Assembly (NCBI RefSeq): GCF_048820975.1 | Contig: NZ_JBMEUF010000001.1 | Span: 1,984,001 to 2,048,000 of the forward strand | Length of the DNA: 64,000 nucleotides | Reading direction: 5' to 3' | From: Glaciecola sp048820975 | Lineage (GTDB): Bacteria; Pseudomonadota; Gammaproteobacteria; Enterobacterales; Alteromonadaceae | In this document: positions 45,017 through 54,062 of the stretch, one piece after another | Position numbering within the stretch: the first letter of the stretch is position 1 | Layout of the letters: each line of letters begins with the position of its first letter | Program-made: the position numbers and the translations under genes | Notes under the pieces: model-generated | Database searches by the model: none | What the model was told of the DNA's origin: nothing | What the model saw: only the letters and a program-made list of their open reading frames with translations

Positions 45017-46393
45017 CTAATACGAACTTTGGGCCGCTAGTGAAGACGCATCCTTATTTTGAGGTGTATACAATATACTGTGCAGGCCGGTATAGTAAAT
45101 TTCAGGTAAATCAATGCCATCAAACAATTTAGTAATTTCGTCTTTTTCTTCATACAACTTTCGTAAAACAAAAAAGCACTGTGCTTCTACTTCACCTAGC
45201 AATAAATAAAACTCTTCTAATTCAGCACAATGCTCTTCGCACAAAGACTCTTTAATATTATCCAACCACTCTTTTTGCGTACTATTTAGCACACCCGTTT
45301 CATCAATATTATATTTCACTTGTTTCAACAAAGCCCACGGCTTAAAGCGAACTGAGTCGGTAAGCTTATCGTGATGTTGCTTGTAAATATCAGAGAACAT
45401 GTCAAACCACAAATTAAGGCGCGCTAATTTTTCACAACATTTATTCACCAAGCCTCTTAATTCGTTAGTCGAAAAAGCAGGTTCGTAAGGGAGCTCTCCT
45501 TTTTTCATAATTCTTAAGAGGGCATTATGCACCTGAGGTAAATGCGCGCTAGTGGGCACGCGTAATATGGCAAAAATAATCTGTATTGAAAATTTACGTT
45601 CGGCTAAAAGTTTTGTATGAAATTTAGTTAGCCTTTCAGCTATCGATATTATCTGCCCTTCTACGCATAACTTATCAGATGACTTTCCAAATGGATAACC
45701 AAATCCATCGGCTCGCTCATGGTGCTCAAGGACGGCGCGCTTTACGATTGTAGGCAAGCCGGGAATTAAGCTGGCAAAATGAGCAGAAACCACCACGTGC
45801 CCGTGAAATAACTTAAGATCGTCATGACTCAGTTTGTCTTCGTTGTTCACAATATCTGGCGACAAATGAAGCAAACCTATATCTGATATCATATTAGCTA
45901 AAAACACATCTTTGGCTTGTTGCAAGGTCAAGCCCAGTTCTAACGCAAGGTTAGCCGCCAGCACTCCTGTTGTAAGTAAGCGCTCAAATCGGTCAGGGTA
46001 AATAGATGAAAACACGGTGAGCTTATCTTGTATAAGTTTATATTTACTGAGCTGTGACATTATTTCGGATGCTAACTGAAACAAGCCATTTTTTTTACTC
46101 TCTTCAAGCAACCCTTTTTTTATCAAACGGTCTTCATACATTTTATATACGCTGGATTTAGTGAGCGAGTATGACAGTCCAAGACTTTCATCAATAGGCT
46201 TTAACAATTTGTGCTTTGCAATTTTACGCGCCGTTTCATGGCACAGCCTAGTTCCGGCTGCCGCCACTAGCGCGCCGTTTTTGTTTTGGATATTTTCAGA
46301 GACAGATACCGCATTGGTTTCGTTAATCTTAGCGAGATGTTTGACGTAATGCGTATTATTCAACTGTGTTTCCCATTTAGGCGCTAGATTCAA
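45017..46393 (-). CDS. Degenerate HD-GYP domain protein
   Basis: 458 residues. The C-terminal half of an HD-GYP phosphodiesterase is visible, with HHERADGFGYP at 224-234 intact. But the HD metal motif is SD (MISDIGLLHL, Ser170-Asp171), the following GK is GL, and the first family histidine at about 141 is a threonine (LLTTGVLAANLA). His197 or His199 remain. Loss of these metal ligands suggests it binds or senses cyclic di-GMP, or acts as a scaffold, without hydrolysing it. The N-terminal ~125 residues match no domain I know. The start is non-ATG: TTG at 46393, or TTG at 46363 after a better ribosome site (GGGA). Confidence 0.8.
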   Translation of the reverse strand: MNLAPKWETQLNNTHYVKHLAKINETNAVSVSENIQNKNGALVAAAGTRLCHETARKIAKHKLLKPIDESLGLSYSLTKSSVYKMYEDRLIKKGLLEESKKNGLFQLASEIMSQLSKYKLIQDKLTVFSSIYPDRFERLLTTGVLAANLALELGLTLQQAKDVFLANMISDIGLLHLSPDIVNNEDKLSHDDLKLFHGHVVVSAHFASLIPGLPTIVKRAVLEHHERADGFGYPFGKSSDKLCVEGQIISIAERLTKFHTKLLAERKFSIQIIFAILRVPTSAHLPQVHNALLRIMKKGELPYEPAFSTNELRGLVNKCCEKLARLNLWFDMFSDIYKQHHDKLTDSVRFKPWALLKQVKYNIDETGVLNSTQKEWLDNIKESLCEEHCAELEEFYLLLGEVEAQCFFVLRKLYEEKDEITKLFDGIDLPEIYYTGLHSILYTPQNKDASSLAAQSSY

Positions 46394-46606
46394 AGCCTAG
46401 GCATTCATTAAGGTAATCAGCATCGCAATATACAAGATATTTAAATATGAGTGCGGCCAATTGTGTTATGAGCAGTTATACCTGTATCTATTTATTGATA
46501 ACTAATTTAGTCAAAAGTCTAATGTTTTCATACTTTTCATTTAATAACCGGCTAAATGATCATGAAAAACACGTTTAGGTTTGTATAGGGTATGAAACAC
46601 CCTTCA

Positions 46607-48037
46607 TTAAAATGGCAGCACGTTTGAAGTAATGGGTAAATCAATATCAAAATTGCTGTTCCCGTACATCCCTTCTTGGTCTCCCTCTTGTGCTTCTATT
46701 TTAGCAGCATCAGCGCGAAGCTTGTTTGCCATTTGTATATTAGGCTCAACGCCTAGGCCATGTTCATACATAAGGGCTAAAGCTTCCATGGCAGGCACGT
46801 AATTTTGCGTGGCGGCCTGTTGAAAATATTGTAAAGCCTCACCATCATTTTGTTCAGTCGCATTTCCGAGCAAATGTTGCATTCCTAACATAAACGCCGC
46901 ACCTGCATGATTATTCGCAGCGGCTTCCTCAAGTAAGTCAAAAACTTGATCAGTCATTCCCTCGTTAGCAGCTAACATATTGGCTAATTGAAATTGCGCT
47001 CCTGCATGCCCTTGTTCGGCTGCCATTTCATAATAGTCCATGGCGGCTTGCGCATGACTAGCAGAATTCGTCGACAATGATTCATGCTGCATTGCTAACT
47101 CGAATTGCGCCTGAGCATCGCCATTTTGTGCCATTTCAAGTAAAGATTCACCCTGTGAGCCTTCACCTTGCTCTCCCTCATTCGGCATCTCTTGAGAATT
47201 CTCTTGCCCACTGCCTTCAACGCTATCTTGCGCATCACCTTCCATATTTCCATCAAGTTGCTCTAGCTGCGCTTGTGTAAATAAATCAGCAATAGCATCT
47301 GAAAGTTGATCTGGGCTAGGTGCTGAGCTTGACGGCTCATTTGATGACGATTCATCGGTTTGAGGCTCACTATTACCTGAAGGCTCTGTTTCTAAAAGTT
47401 CTTCTTCCTCAGGCGTTTGTGATTGCGACGTACTTACAGCCCCGGTGCCTTGAGGAGGCGTTTCAGGAGGCGTATCGTCATTCGAAGTTTGACCTTGATC
47501 GCTACCTCCGCCTCCGGTTAAAGCTTCGTCAGCTCTCACCAATCTATAACGCCGTTTTTTACCAAAAAGTTGAGCAATAAATTTGAGTATATGGCCATTT
47601 TCTATAAATTCTAATTCACATAGTACGCGTGGGTTACTGCCTTCTTTGCACAAATCATTATTTTGAAAATGCGTATTTATGTTAAGCGTCTCAAGGTTCG
47701 TTTTGAGCGCGTTATTGTTAGGTATGTTGAAAACTATACGCTTCACAGTGCCATCTTTATGTAAAACCACTTCCACAGAGTAATTACTTTGCTTGCCTGC
47801 TGTGTTTAGTGTTTTGCGTTTGTAATTATGCATTAACTTGTTAGAAGGCCGCCCACCCTCAAACCCTGCTTTGACTAAGTCTTTGTGTAGCAAATTAAAA
47901 TCTTCTTTGAAAGTGATGCCGTCTACTGAAAAACTCAATACCATTTCTTCAGTATACTGACCATACGCTTGCACTGGCACACCAGCGTGTACAAGGAACA
48001 AACTTATAATCATTAAAATGCGCCTCAAACAATTCAT
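46607..48037 (-). CDS. Secreted Sel1-repeat protein
   Basis: 476 residues: a signal peptide ending PVQAYGQ (about 27), an N-terminal globular region (about 30-165), a long acidic, Gln/Ser/Glu/Pro-rich linker (about 170-290), then Sel1-type repeats (about 300-445) with the pattern DAQFELAMQHE, GAQFQLANML, GAAFMLGMQHLLG and PAMEALALMYEHGLGVEPN. Sel1 repeats mediate protein-protein contacts. It ends the four-gene operon with ExbB- and ExbD-like proteins, only 5 bp after the ExbD-like gene, so it is probably a periplasmic partner of that complex (inference). Confidence 0.85.
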   Translation of the reverse strand: MNCLRRILMIISLFLVHAGVPVQAYGQYTEEMVLSFSVDGITFKEDFNLLHKDLVKAGFEGGRPSNKLMHNYKRKTLNTAGKQSNYSVEVVLHKDGTVKRIVFNIPNNNALKTNLETLNINTHFQNNDLCKEGSNPRVLCELEFIENGHILKFIAQLFGKKRRYRLVRADEALTGGGGSDQGQTSNDDTPPETPPQGTGAVSTSQSQTPEEEELLETEPSGNSEPQTDESSSNEPSSSAPSPDQLSDAIADLFTQAQLEQLDGNMEGDAQDSVEGSGQENSQEMPNEGEQGEGSQGESLLEMAQNGDAQAQFELAMQHESLSTNSASHAQAAMDYYEMAAEQGHAGAQFQLANMLAANEGMTDQVFDLLEEAAANNHAGAAFMLGMQHLLGNATEQNDGEALQYFQQAATQNYVPAMEALALMYEHGLGVEPNIQMANKLRADAAKIEAQEGDQEGMYGNSNFDIDLPITSNVLPF

Positions 48038-48042
48038 CTGTT

Positions 48043-48771
48043 TTACTCTAGATTAGGGTCGTATATGCTTATCAAATCAAGTCTATACTGCCATTTCAAC
48101 TCTGTAGGCTTTGAGCCTTGCTGAACAAGGCGTTGCATTTGAGTACACATATACTGAGTGTCATTAGTGCGTTTACAATCAATTTCTCGTACTCGTTTGT
48201 CACCATATTCACAGGTTTCGCTAATACTTTCTCGGCTAATATTTGAATCAGAGCAGCGTTTATAGTTTTCTATTTGCGTTTTATCCATGGGCTCAGGTTT
48301 ACCATTTACGACACTCGCACCAGTTATATTAAGACGAATAGAATGTAAGCCAGTGTCAGGGTTAAGCAAAAACAATTTGGTTTCTTTATAGGTGTACTCC
48401 TTATCTAAATAGAAAACATTGGCAACAAACAAATTGTTAAACGCCCCAGAGTTTGGTTCGCTTTCATCAGCACCTATTGCCGCCACTTCCAGCCGAGCCT
48501 GCATGTCTTCAAGCTCTGCCTCAAGCTCTTCTACTTGCTGCTGTAAACTTGCCACTTCTATATTTTCTCTAGGTACCGGTGGTGGCAGGTCAGGCATATC
48601 TATTTCTGGTATACTTTCTACTACTTGAGGCTCAGCCACATTTTGCCCATCATTTATTGGAGCGCTTGCCATGTCGGGCTTTACGGGCGTCATTAATGAC
48701 ACAAAAATCATAATGAATAGCAAATCTAAAAGCGGCGTTAATTGAACTATCGGTCGTTTTTTTGTGCTCAT
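48043..48771 (-). CDS. ExbD/TolR-like proton-channel subunit
   Basis: 242 residues. The N-terminal basic start and single membrane helix LTPLLDLLFIMIFVSLMTP carry the ion-pathway aspartate (about residue 16) of ExbD/TolR/MotB subunits. The periplasmic part is unusual for the family: a coiled coil (VASLQQQVEELEAELEDMQA, about 70-95) and a long C-terminal domain with four cysteines (CSDS, CEYG, DCKR, MCTQ). Typical ExbD is about 140 residues. It is 27 bp downstream of the ExbB-like gene. Confidence 0.85.
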   Translation of the reverse strand: MSTKKRPIVQLTPLLDLLFIMIFVSLMTPVKPDMASAPINDGQNVAEPQVVESIPEIDMPDLPPPVPRENIEVASLQQQVEELEAELEDMQARLEVAAIGADESEPNSGAFNNLFVANVFYLDKEYTYKETKLFLLNPDTGLHSIRLNITGASVVNGKPEPMDKTQIENYKRCSDSNISRESISETCEYGDKRVREIDCKRTNDTQYMCTQMQRLVQQGSKPTELKWQYRLDLISIYDPNLE

Positions 48772-48798
48772 AATATCAGTCCATTCTATAGGCGTGTT

Positions 48799-49422
48799 TT
48801 ACGACAAATACACTGAGTTGATAACATCTTTATATTCTTTGCTATCTCCAATTGAGCGTTCAATTTTAGGATGTAAAGCGCTTTCTATAACCATAAATAC
48901 CACCGACAAGGCTATACCTAAAATAGTGGTTTCCATGGCCATTACAAATGCTTCACTAATTTGTTCGGCAGCCGCTACGCCTGATTTCATATCGGTTTTA
49001 GCTATAGCGATAACTGTGCCTAAAATTCCTAAGAGTGGAAACACCTGCACTAAGGTAGACATTACGCTGGCATACATTTCCAAACCAAAGTAACGATTTT
49101 CGGCAGAGCGTTCTGCTAGTTTTCCTGCATTTTGTCGTATAATCAGTCTGGCACTTTCGTCATGCTGAATCTTGTTAGTTATAAAGCGAAGCGTAGACTC
49201 AATTTTCTCATGAAGGTGCAGACCTGAGTCTTTATCAGGGCTATCATTAAAACCTTTCAACAAATTATCGGTCGCATCCGACAACCTATTGGCTTGGTTC
49301 TTCAACTTAATGTAAATAGCGCCAACTAAGTACAACTCGGCCAGAGCAAAGGCGTACATTATGTTGTAAATATTGGCGTCCATAAAATGGTAGACCGTAT
49401 TAACGAATTCATTTTCACTCAT
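48799..49422 (-). CDS. ExbB/TolQ/MotA-like proton-channel subunit
   Basis: 207 residues with three membrane helices (about 17-38, 117-145 and 155-185). The diagnostic stretch is FPLLGILGTVIAIAKTDMKSG followed by ISEAFVMAMETTILGIALSVV, matching the proton-channel helices of ExbB and TolQ. A strong ribosome site (AGGAGG) precedes the ATG. It is second in the operon: secreted protein, ExbB-like, ExbD-like, Sel1 protein. The gene context is not that of tolQR-tolAB-pal or of a standard tonB-exbBD locus. Confidence 0.9.
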   Translation of the reverse strand: MSENEFVNTVYHFMDANIYNIMYAFALAELYLVGAIYIKLKNQANRLSDATDNLLKGFNDSPDKDSGLHLHEKIESTLRFITNKIQHDESARLIIRQNAGKLAERSAENRYFGLEMYASVMSTLVQVFPLLGILGTVIAIAKTDMKSGVAAAEQISEAFVMAMETTILGIALSVVFMVIESALHPKIERSIGDSKEYKDVINSVYLS

Positions 49423-49467
49423 GATGCCTCCTAGGCGATATAAGTTTTAAATTTTAAAAATTTGTTG

Positions 49468-50082
49468 TTAATCAGGCACTAAAAATGTAGCCCCAGGGGA
49501 ATATTCTGTTATTACGCGAATAAAATCACCAGGGCTGTTAGCTTTCCAATCTACTTGTACTGTGAACTCGTCAAGTATTTTGACTCTATCAGTAACCTCT
49601 AAGCCCCTGGCCTCTGGATTTAAATATTTCACGCTGGTGTTTGCTAAAATGTCACTTTCTCTCAAGGTTTTCATTTGCGTCATTACGCCAAGCACTTTTG
49701 CATCAAATGTTACCTTTGCTTTTTGGGAAAGACTCTTTGCCGGGTCAAAAAACACATAATGACTTGCCACCACGGTGCCTGCTGCAATTCTATTTTTTGT
49801 ACGTGACTTAGAATTTGGCGCAATATTTACTTTTAGTTCTTTCGCTAAGGTAATATTTTGGTCTTCATCAAAGGCATATAAGTGAGCTTGTGTAAATGTA
49901 TCTTGCCCCACTGTATTGGCCGGGCGTGACTGACTAAACGGCACTTGTAACTTAATGAATTTAGCGCCCATTTTTAAGGAGTTACCGCCGGTGATTTGCC
50001 CAGAAACTACCGTGGCACCTAGTTTTGGAGCTGCGATTAATAAACCGAAGAGCAATATACTGAAGTAATAACGAATCTGCAT
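49468..50082 (-). CDS. Secreted protein of the ExbB/ExbD-like operon, unknown
   Basis: 204 residues with a signal peptide ending APKLGA (about 23). The mature part is beta-rich and has no motif I can name; LEVTDRVKILDEFTVQVDW and SPGDFIRVITEYSPG near the C-terminus look like an Ig-like or anchor-type sandwich. It is the first gene of the four-gene operon, 45 bp before the ExbB-like gene, and has a good ribosome site (AAAGGA). Likely a periplasmic or surface partner of the motor pair. Confidence 0.7.
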   Translation of the reverse strand: MQIRYYFSILLFGLLIAAPKLGATVVSGQITGGNSLKMGAKFIKLQVPFSQSRPANTVGQDTFTQAHLYAFDEDQNITLAKELKVNIAPNSKSRTKNRIAAGTVVASHYVFFDPAKSLSQKAKVTFDAKVLGVMTQMKTLRESDILANTSVKYLNPEARGLEVTDRVKILDEFTVQVDWKANSPGDFIRVITEYSPGATFLVPD

Positions 50083-50230
50083 AGCCGAACAATCCTTTTC
50101 GATTAACCTTGCAATTAGTACAAATAATAATCAACCGAGTGTGAAATACAATGGAAAACACCAATATATTTAAATTTTTGTTGAGACATTTACGTTAGAC
50201 GGATAACTGATGAAAAAGGAACAAAAACTA

Positions 50231-51712
50231 TTATCGAGAATAGTTGCGTATAGCGTGACTGTCTAAGCCTATACGAGTTAGTAAGGCATTAAATCTTGGA
50301 TCGTCGCGCAAGGGCTGTAGCCTTGGGTCGTTTCGTGTAAACACTAAGCAATTTGAGCGCGCTTCTACTGCATCGTTCAAATGCTCAAATGCCTTTTCTT
50401 TATTATTTAATAGAATGTAATTCACCGCTGATTCGTAAGGGCATATGTAGCTATTTAGATTATTAGCTTTGTCTAATAGCGGTTGAATTTTCTCAGTTTG
50501 TCCTGCCCAGCCAAATGCCTGTGCTAAAGCAAGATAAGCAAAGGCAGATTGGGGGTCTAATTTAACGCCTTCTTTGGCTAAGGTAATAGCGCGTGGGTAT
50601 TGTTTTGCTATGGAAGCGGTAACACTGGCGCCGCTGTATATCATGCCTGTTTTAGGGTGAAGGCGCATTTGATCAGAGCTCCAAGTCAATGCCGCCTCAA
50701 CCGATCCTGACATCATAAGCGCCCAATTTCCCCAATCAGCTATTTCCACGTTTAGCGGGTCTAATCGCTTGGCTACATTCAGCGCATTAATTACTTTTTC
50801 TTTTTCACCTATTGCTGCGTAATACATGGCAAAACCTAGTTCGGTTTGTGCTAATGATGGATCTATTGATTTAGCAGTATTCAACATATCCCAAGCATCT
50901 TGCCAACGCCAGGCAAGTACATAGGCTAAACCCAATGCTGAGTATGCTTTTGCTGATTCTGAGTTAACCGCCAAAGTTTCAAGTACCGAATCTATAACAT
51001 TGGGTAAAACATTTGCCGGAGTTTCGAAATAAGACATGATTAAGCGATAGGCATTTGCCTTAGCTATATACGCCTCTTCAAAATTAGGATCAAGTTTTAC
51101 TGCCTGAGAAAATAACTCTATTGCACGGCGCAAAGACTGATGCTCAAGTAAGCTTACTTGTTGCTGCCCCGCAATATAATATTCATATGCTTGAATATTG
51201 TTAGTAGGTAAGCTACCTAACTTTGCAGGCGAAGTTTTATTTCCCCCTCCCTGCGCTGGTGTCAACACTCCCTTATTTTGGAAGCTTATTGGACCAAATA
51301 CCCATATTCCTACAAGGCCAATAATAACAACTACGGGTACGGCTATTCGGACTAGAAATTTATTGGCATTGGGAACCTGTAACTTACCGATTTCATCCTC
51401 ATTCATTTCATCTATTTGCGCAATAAACTGATACCCTCTCCCCCTGATAGTTTTTATAATATCTTGACGTTCGCCATTATCACCCAACACTTTTCTTGCA
51501 CTTTTAATATGATTACTAAGCGTAGTATCAGAAACTTCGCGCCCGTCCCAAATTTCGGTGAATAGTTCATCGCGCGATATTAAGTTTTCACGATGTTCAA
51601 TCAAGTACACAATGAGATCAAATACTTTTGGTTCCACACTTATGGGTAAACCCGCGCTTGTAATAGAATACTGCTGAGTATCAATTTCATAATTATCGAG
51701 TTGGTATTTCAT
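50231..51712 (-). CDS. CadC-like membrane transcription regulator with TPR domain
   Basis: 493 residues: an OmpR-type winged helix (about 1-100; EPKVFDLIVYLIEHRENLIS, DTTLSNHIKSARKVLGDNG, IKTIRGRGYQFI), one membrane helix (about 122-142, IAVPVVVIIGLVGIWVF), then a periplasmic TPR solenoid (about 190-480; YIAGQQQVSLLEHQSLRRAI, AYSALGLAYVLAWRWQDAW). One-component sensors of this type respond to periplasmic signals and bind DNA directly from the membrane. It lies upstream of and in line with the ExbB/ExbD-like operon (149-bp gap), so it may control it. Confidence 0.88.
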   Translation of the reverse strand: MKYQLDNYEIDTQQYSITSAGLPISVEPKVFDLIVYLIEHRENLISRDELFTEIWDGREVSDTTLSNHIKSARKVLGDNGERQDIIKTIRGRGYQFIAQIDEMNEDEIGKLQVPNANKFLVRIAVPVVVIIGLVGIWVFGPISFQNKGVLTPAQGGGNKTSPAKLGSLPTNNIQAYEYYIAGQQQVSLLEHQSLRRAIELFSQAVKLDPNFEEAYIAKANAYRLIMSYFETPANVLPNVIDSVLETLAVNSESAKAYSALGLAYVLAWRWQDAWDMLNTAKSIDPSLAQTELGFAMYYAAIGEKEKVINALNVAKRLDPLNVEIADWGNWALMMSGSVEAALTWSSDQMRLHPKTGMIYSGASVTASIAKQYPRAITLAKEGVKLDPQSAFAYLALAQAFGWAGQTEKIQPLLDKANNLNSYICPYESAVNYILLNNKEKAFEHLNDAVEARSNCLVFTRNDPRLQPLRDDPRFNALLTRIGLDSHAIRNYSR

Positions 51713-51942
51713 ACGCTTAATTCAAGTTGCTCAATTGTAAACAATATTTTTTGTGTATAGATACTTTACCCATAAATACTAGCTCAAGTCATAACCATAA
51801 TTAGCTTGTTATCAAAAGATTAGCGAATAGTTATCTAATGATGCCTATTTATTGCTTAAAACTTAGCCTACCCTCAGGTAAGCAATTTCACAAGCGTCAT
51901 ACTCCTAATTCCTTGTTGGCTAAATATATAAAAAAGGAAATT

Positions 51943-52704
51943 ATGATGCCTTCTATATTAGAGATATTGCTAGACCCCATTTCGCTTGGATTACTTTTTT
52001 TATACGCGCTACTTATGGTTATTGAGGCAATTGCGCCTGCAAGAAAACTTCCCAAGGTTAAAAACTGGATACCAAGATCAATGCTCACCTTTGTGTTCTA
52101 TTTTTTCTTGTCTGTGTACCTACCTTTATTTTGGGACAAACACTTAGCGCATTACCAGTTATTTAATTTAGAATCCATGAACGTATATCTAAGCGCACTG
52201 CTTGCTTTACTCGTATTTGAATTTCTACTTTACGTTTGGCACCGGAGTATGCATCAAAGTCGTATTTTATGGCGTACGTTTCATCAAATGCATCACAGCA
52301 TTGAGCGAGTAGACACCTTTGGCGCATTTTATTTTAGCCCATTGGACATGATTGGGTTTACTTTGTTGGGAAGTTTAAGCTTGGTATTAATAGTAGGTGT
52401 TAGTGCACAGGCGGCTACTTACTTTTTATTCATTACAATGTTTTTGGCTATTTTCCAGCATACCAATATAAGCACTCCTCAATGGCTTGGGTATTTTATT
52501 CAGCGACCTGAAAGCCACACCGTGCATCATCGCAAGGGCGTGCATCGCTTCAACTATTCAGACTTACCTATATTTGATATTGTTTTTGGAACGTTTAGAA
52601 ATCCCAAAAATTTTGAGGGTGATGTTGGGTTTTATAATGGCGCGTCTAGCAAGATATCTAAAATGTTATTGTATCAAGATGTCGCAAGAGATGAAAAAAC
52701 GTAA
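51943..52704 (+). CDS. Sterol desaturase / fatty acid hydroxylase family membrane protein
   Basis: A 253-residue integral-membrane di-iron oxygenase. The three histidine clusters are HRSMHQ (HxxxH), FHQMHHS (HxxHH) and HTVHHRKG (HxxHH), with an additional FQHTN. About four to five hydrophobic helices surround them. I choose the ATG at 51943 because AAAGGAAA lies just upstream; a frame starting at 51838 adds 35 residues with no sense as a leader. The substrate is unknown. It is divergent from the CadC-like regulator, which makes it a possible target of that regulator. Confidence 0.88.
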   Translation: MMPSILEILLDPISLGLLFLYALLMVIEAIAPARKLPKVKNWIPRSMLTFVFYFFLSVYLPLFWDKHLAHYQLFNLESMNVYLSALLALLVFEFLLYVWHRSMHQSRILWRTFHQMHHSIERVDTFGAFYFSPLDMIGFTLLGSLSLVLIVGVSAQAATYFLFITMFLAIFQHTNISTPQWLGYFIQRPESHTVHHRKGVHRFNYSDLPIFDIVFGTFRNPKNFEGDVGFYNGASSKISKMLLYQDVARDEKT

Positions 52705-52767
52705 TTAAAATATTATGGAGTTATTTTAAAGTAGGAAGATTTGTAAAAACTAGGAATTGGGAAAGTA

Positions 52768-52802
52768 AAATAGCCAATGGTACAGAAACCATTGGCTATA
52801 CA
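52768..52802 (-). terminator. Terminator of the cold-shock gene
   Basis: On the minus strand ATAGCCAATGGT and ACCATTGGCTAT form a 12-bp perfect stem, followed by TTTTACTTT. Confidence 0.75.
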
Positions 52803-52824
52803 AATATTGTGCTAAACCTAAAGC

Positions 52825-53031
52825 TTAAAGTGGTACTACTTTATTTGCACATGGACCTTTTTGGCCTTGACCAACTTCAAACTCTACTTGTTGACCGTCG
52901 TTTAATGTTGCATAACCGCCACCAGATTGAATTTCTGAATGGTGTACAAACAAATCTTTGCTTCCGTCTTCTGGAGTAATAAAACCGAAACCTTTGTCTG
53001 CATTAAACCACTTAACTGTACCTTTACTCAT
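52825..53031 (-). CDS. Cold-shock domain protein (CspA family)
   Basis: A 68-residue single-stranded nucleic-acid binding protein, an RNA chaperone. RNP1 is KGFGFITP, RNP2 is DLFVHHSEI, and the family start MSKGTVKWFNADKG is complete. It is monocistronic, with its own terminator. The 5' leader contains a hairpin. Confidence 0.97.
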   Translation of the reverse strand: MSKGTVKWFNADKGFGFITPEDGSKDLFVHHSEIQSGGGYATLNDGQQVEFEVGQGQKGPCANKVVPL

Positions 53032-53059
53032 AACTATCTTTATCCTTGGTGAAAAATAT

Positions 53060-53096
53060 AATTCTGATAAGTTATCACCATCACATAATCAGAATT
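53060..53096 (-). promoter_or_regulatory. Hairpin in the cold-shock gene leader
   Basis: AATTCTGAT and ATCAGAATT form a perfect 9-bp stem around a 19-nt loop that itself contains GATAACTTATC. It lies 29 to 65 bp upstream of the start codon, where cold-shock mRNAs often carry temperature-responsive structure. Confidence 0.5.
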
Positions 53097-53174
53097 TGAA
53101 TTTTTAAATGCTTGTTACCACTAAATACGAGCATTCTGCATACTGCTGTTCGGGTAGTATAATACTTATTTCAA

Positions 53175-53495
53175 TTATTTTCCGTTTTTCTTTTTAATAT
53201 TTACTGCCTTTCTTGCAATTTTTAGCAAATCAGGGGAAATATCATCAGCACCATCTTTAATTAATTTGCTCACATCACCTGATGAAAAAAGCGATCCGCG
53301 CTCAGATTTTATATCTAACGAGCGAACGTAATCTTTTGTTTTTCCAGTACTTAAGCAATCAATGTAGAACAAAATGATTTCTTCGTTGACACTTTTTGCA
53401 GGGCGCTTTAACACCTCAACAGTGTAAGATAACTCGGCTATTTCTTGTTCAAGAGATAATATTAATTCTTCTGTATTGGCGTAAGGTTTATACAC
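53175..53495 (-). CDS. Small cytoplasmic protein, unknown
   Basis: 106 residues that I do not recognise. The N-terminal half is a predicted coiled coil (LILSLEQEIAELSYTVEVL), the middle EEIILFYIDCLSTGKTKDYVR is helical, and the C-terminus is strongly basic (IARKAVNIKKKNGK). The start is GTG at 53495 with AAAGAG eight bases upstream. It lies between the cold-shock gene and a DUF2058 gene, on the same strand as both, and may be a DNA- or RNA-associated small protein (inference from charge only). Confidence 0.6.
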   Translation of the reverse strand: MYKPYANTEELILSLEQEIAELSYTVEVLKRPAKSVNEEIILFYIDCLSTGKTKDYVRSLDIKSERGSLFSSGDVSKLIKDGADDISPDLLKIARKAVNIKKKNGK

Positions 53496-53537
53496 GTATT
53501 TGGCTCTTTATTGTAAAAATTATCATTTTTTTAGTGA

Positions 53538-54062
53538 CTACCACATCAAATCGTCAGGTACTACGAAGTCAGCATAAGGGTCATCTTCTTCAAGCACGTC
53601 TTCTTCAGCTGTCTTATTTTCAATAATAATGCTGCTATCACGAAGGGCTATTTTTTTAGCGACTGAATTAGGAATCACCACAAAGCCATCTTCAAATTTT
53701 ACTACCGCCAAAATCCCCTTAAGTAATTGATCTCTAATATCGGCCGGTACATACAAAAAGTGAATTTTACTGCCTTGGGTAAAATTATATTTAATATCGG
53801 TGGCTTTACTTAGGTCAAGCTTGTTCATTTGAATAAGCTGTTTTATTTGCGCTTGAATTTCTTTGTTTTGATTTTGTTCTTTTTGTTGCTCATTGAGTGC
53901 TTTAGCCCGCTCTTGCTGCTCAGCTTTACTCGCCTCTACTCCGGCTTTTACTTCGCGCGCTAAAGTGCGAGATTTCTTTTTACTCTTTTGTGCTTTCGTC
54001 AATTTTTTTTCATTTACCAAGCCAGCTTTTAAAAGTTGATCTTGTAGAGATAATTTGGCCAT
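53538..54062 (-). CDS. DUF2058 (YaiL-like) protein
   Basis: 174-residue nucleoprotein-associated family of unknown biochemical role. The family N-terminus KLSLQDQLLKAGLVNEKKLTKAQKSKKK is followed by a highly charged coiled coil (EASKAEQQERAKALNEQQKE), then a folded C-terminal domain (FTQGSKIHFLYVPADIRDQL, GFVVIPNSVAKKIALRD). A clear ribosome site (GAGGAAA) precedes the ATG. Proteins of this family are typical of gammaproteobacteria. Confidence 0.92.
   Translation of the reverse strand: MAKLSLQDQLLKAGLVNEKKLTKAQKSKKKSRTLAREVKAGVEASKAEQQERAKALNEQQKEQNQNKEIQAQIKQLIQMNKLDLSKATDIKYNFTQGSKIHFLYVPADIRDQLLKGILAVVKFEDGFVVIPNSVAKKIALRDSSIIIENKTAEEDVLEEDDPYADFVVPDDLMW

Noticed and set aside
48043..49422. 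Zorya-type (ZorAB) defence motor
   Set aside because: The ExbB/ExbD-like pair lacks the long ZorA tail and there are no ZorC/ZorD/ZorE-like ATPase or nuclease genes beside it.
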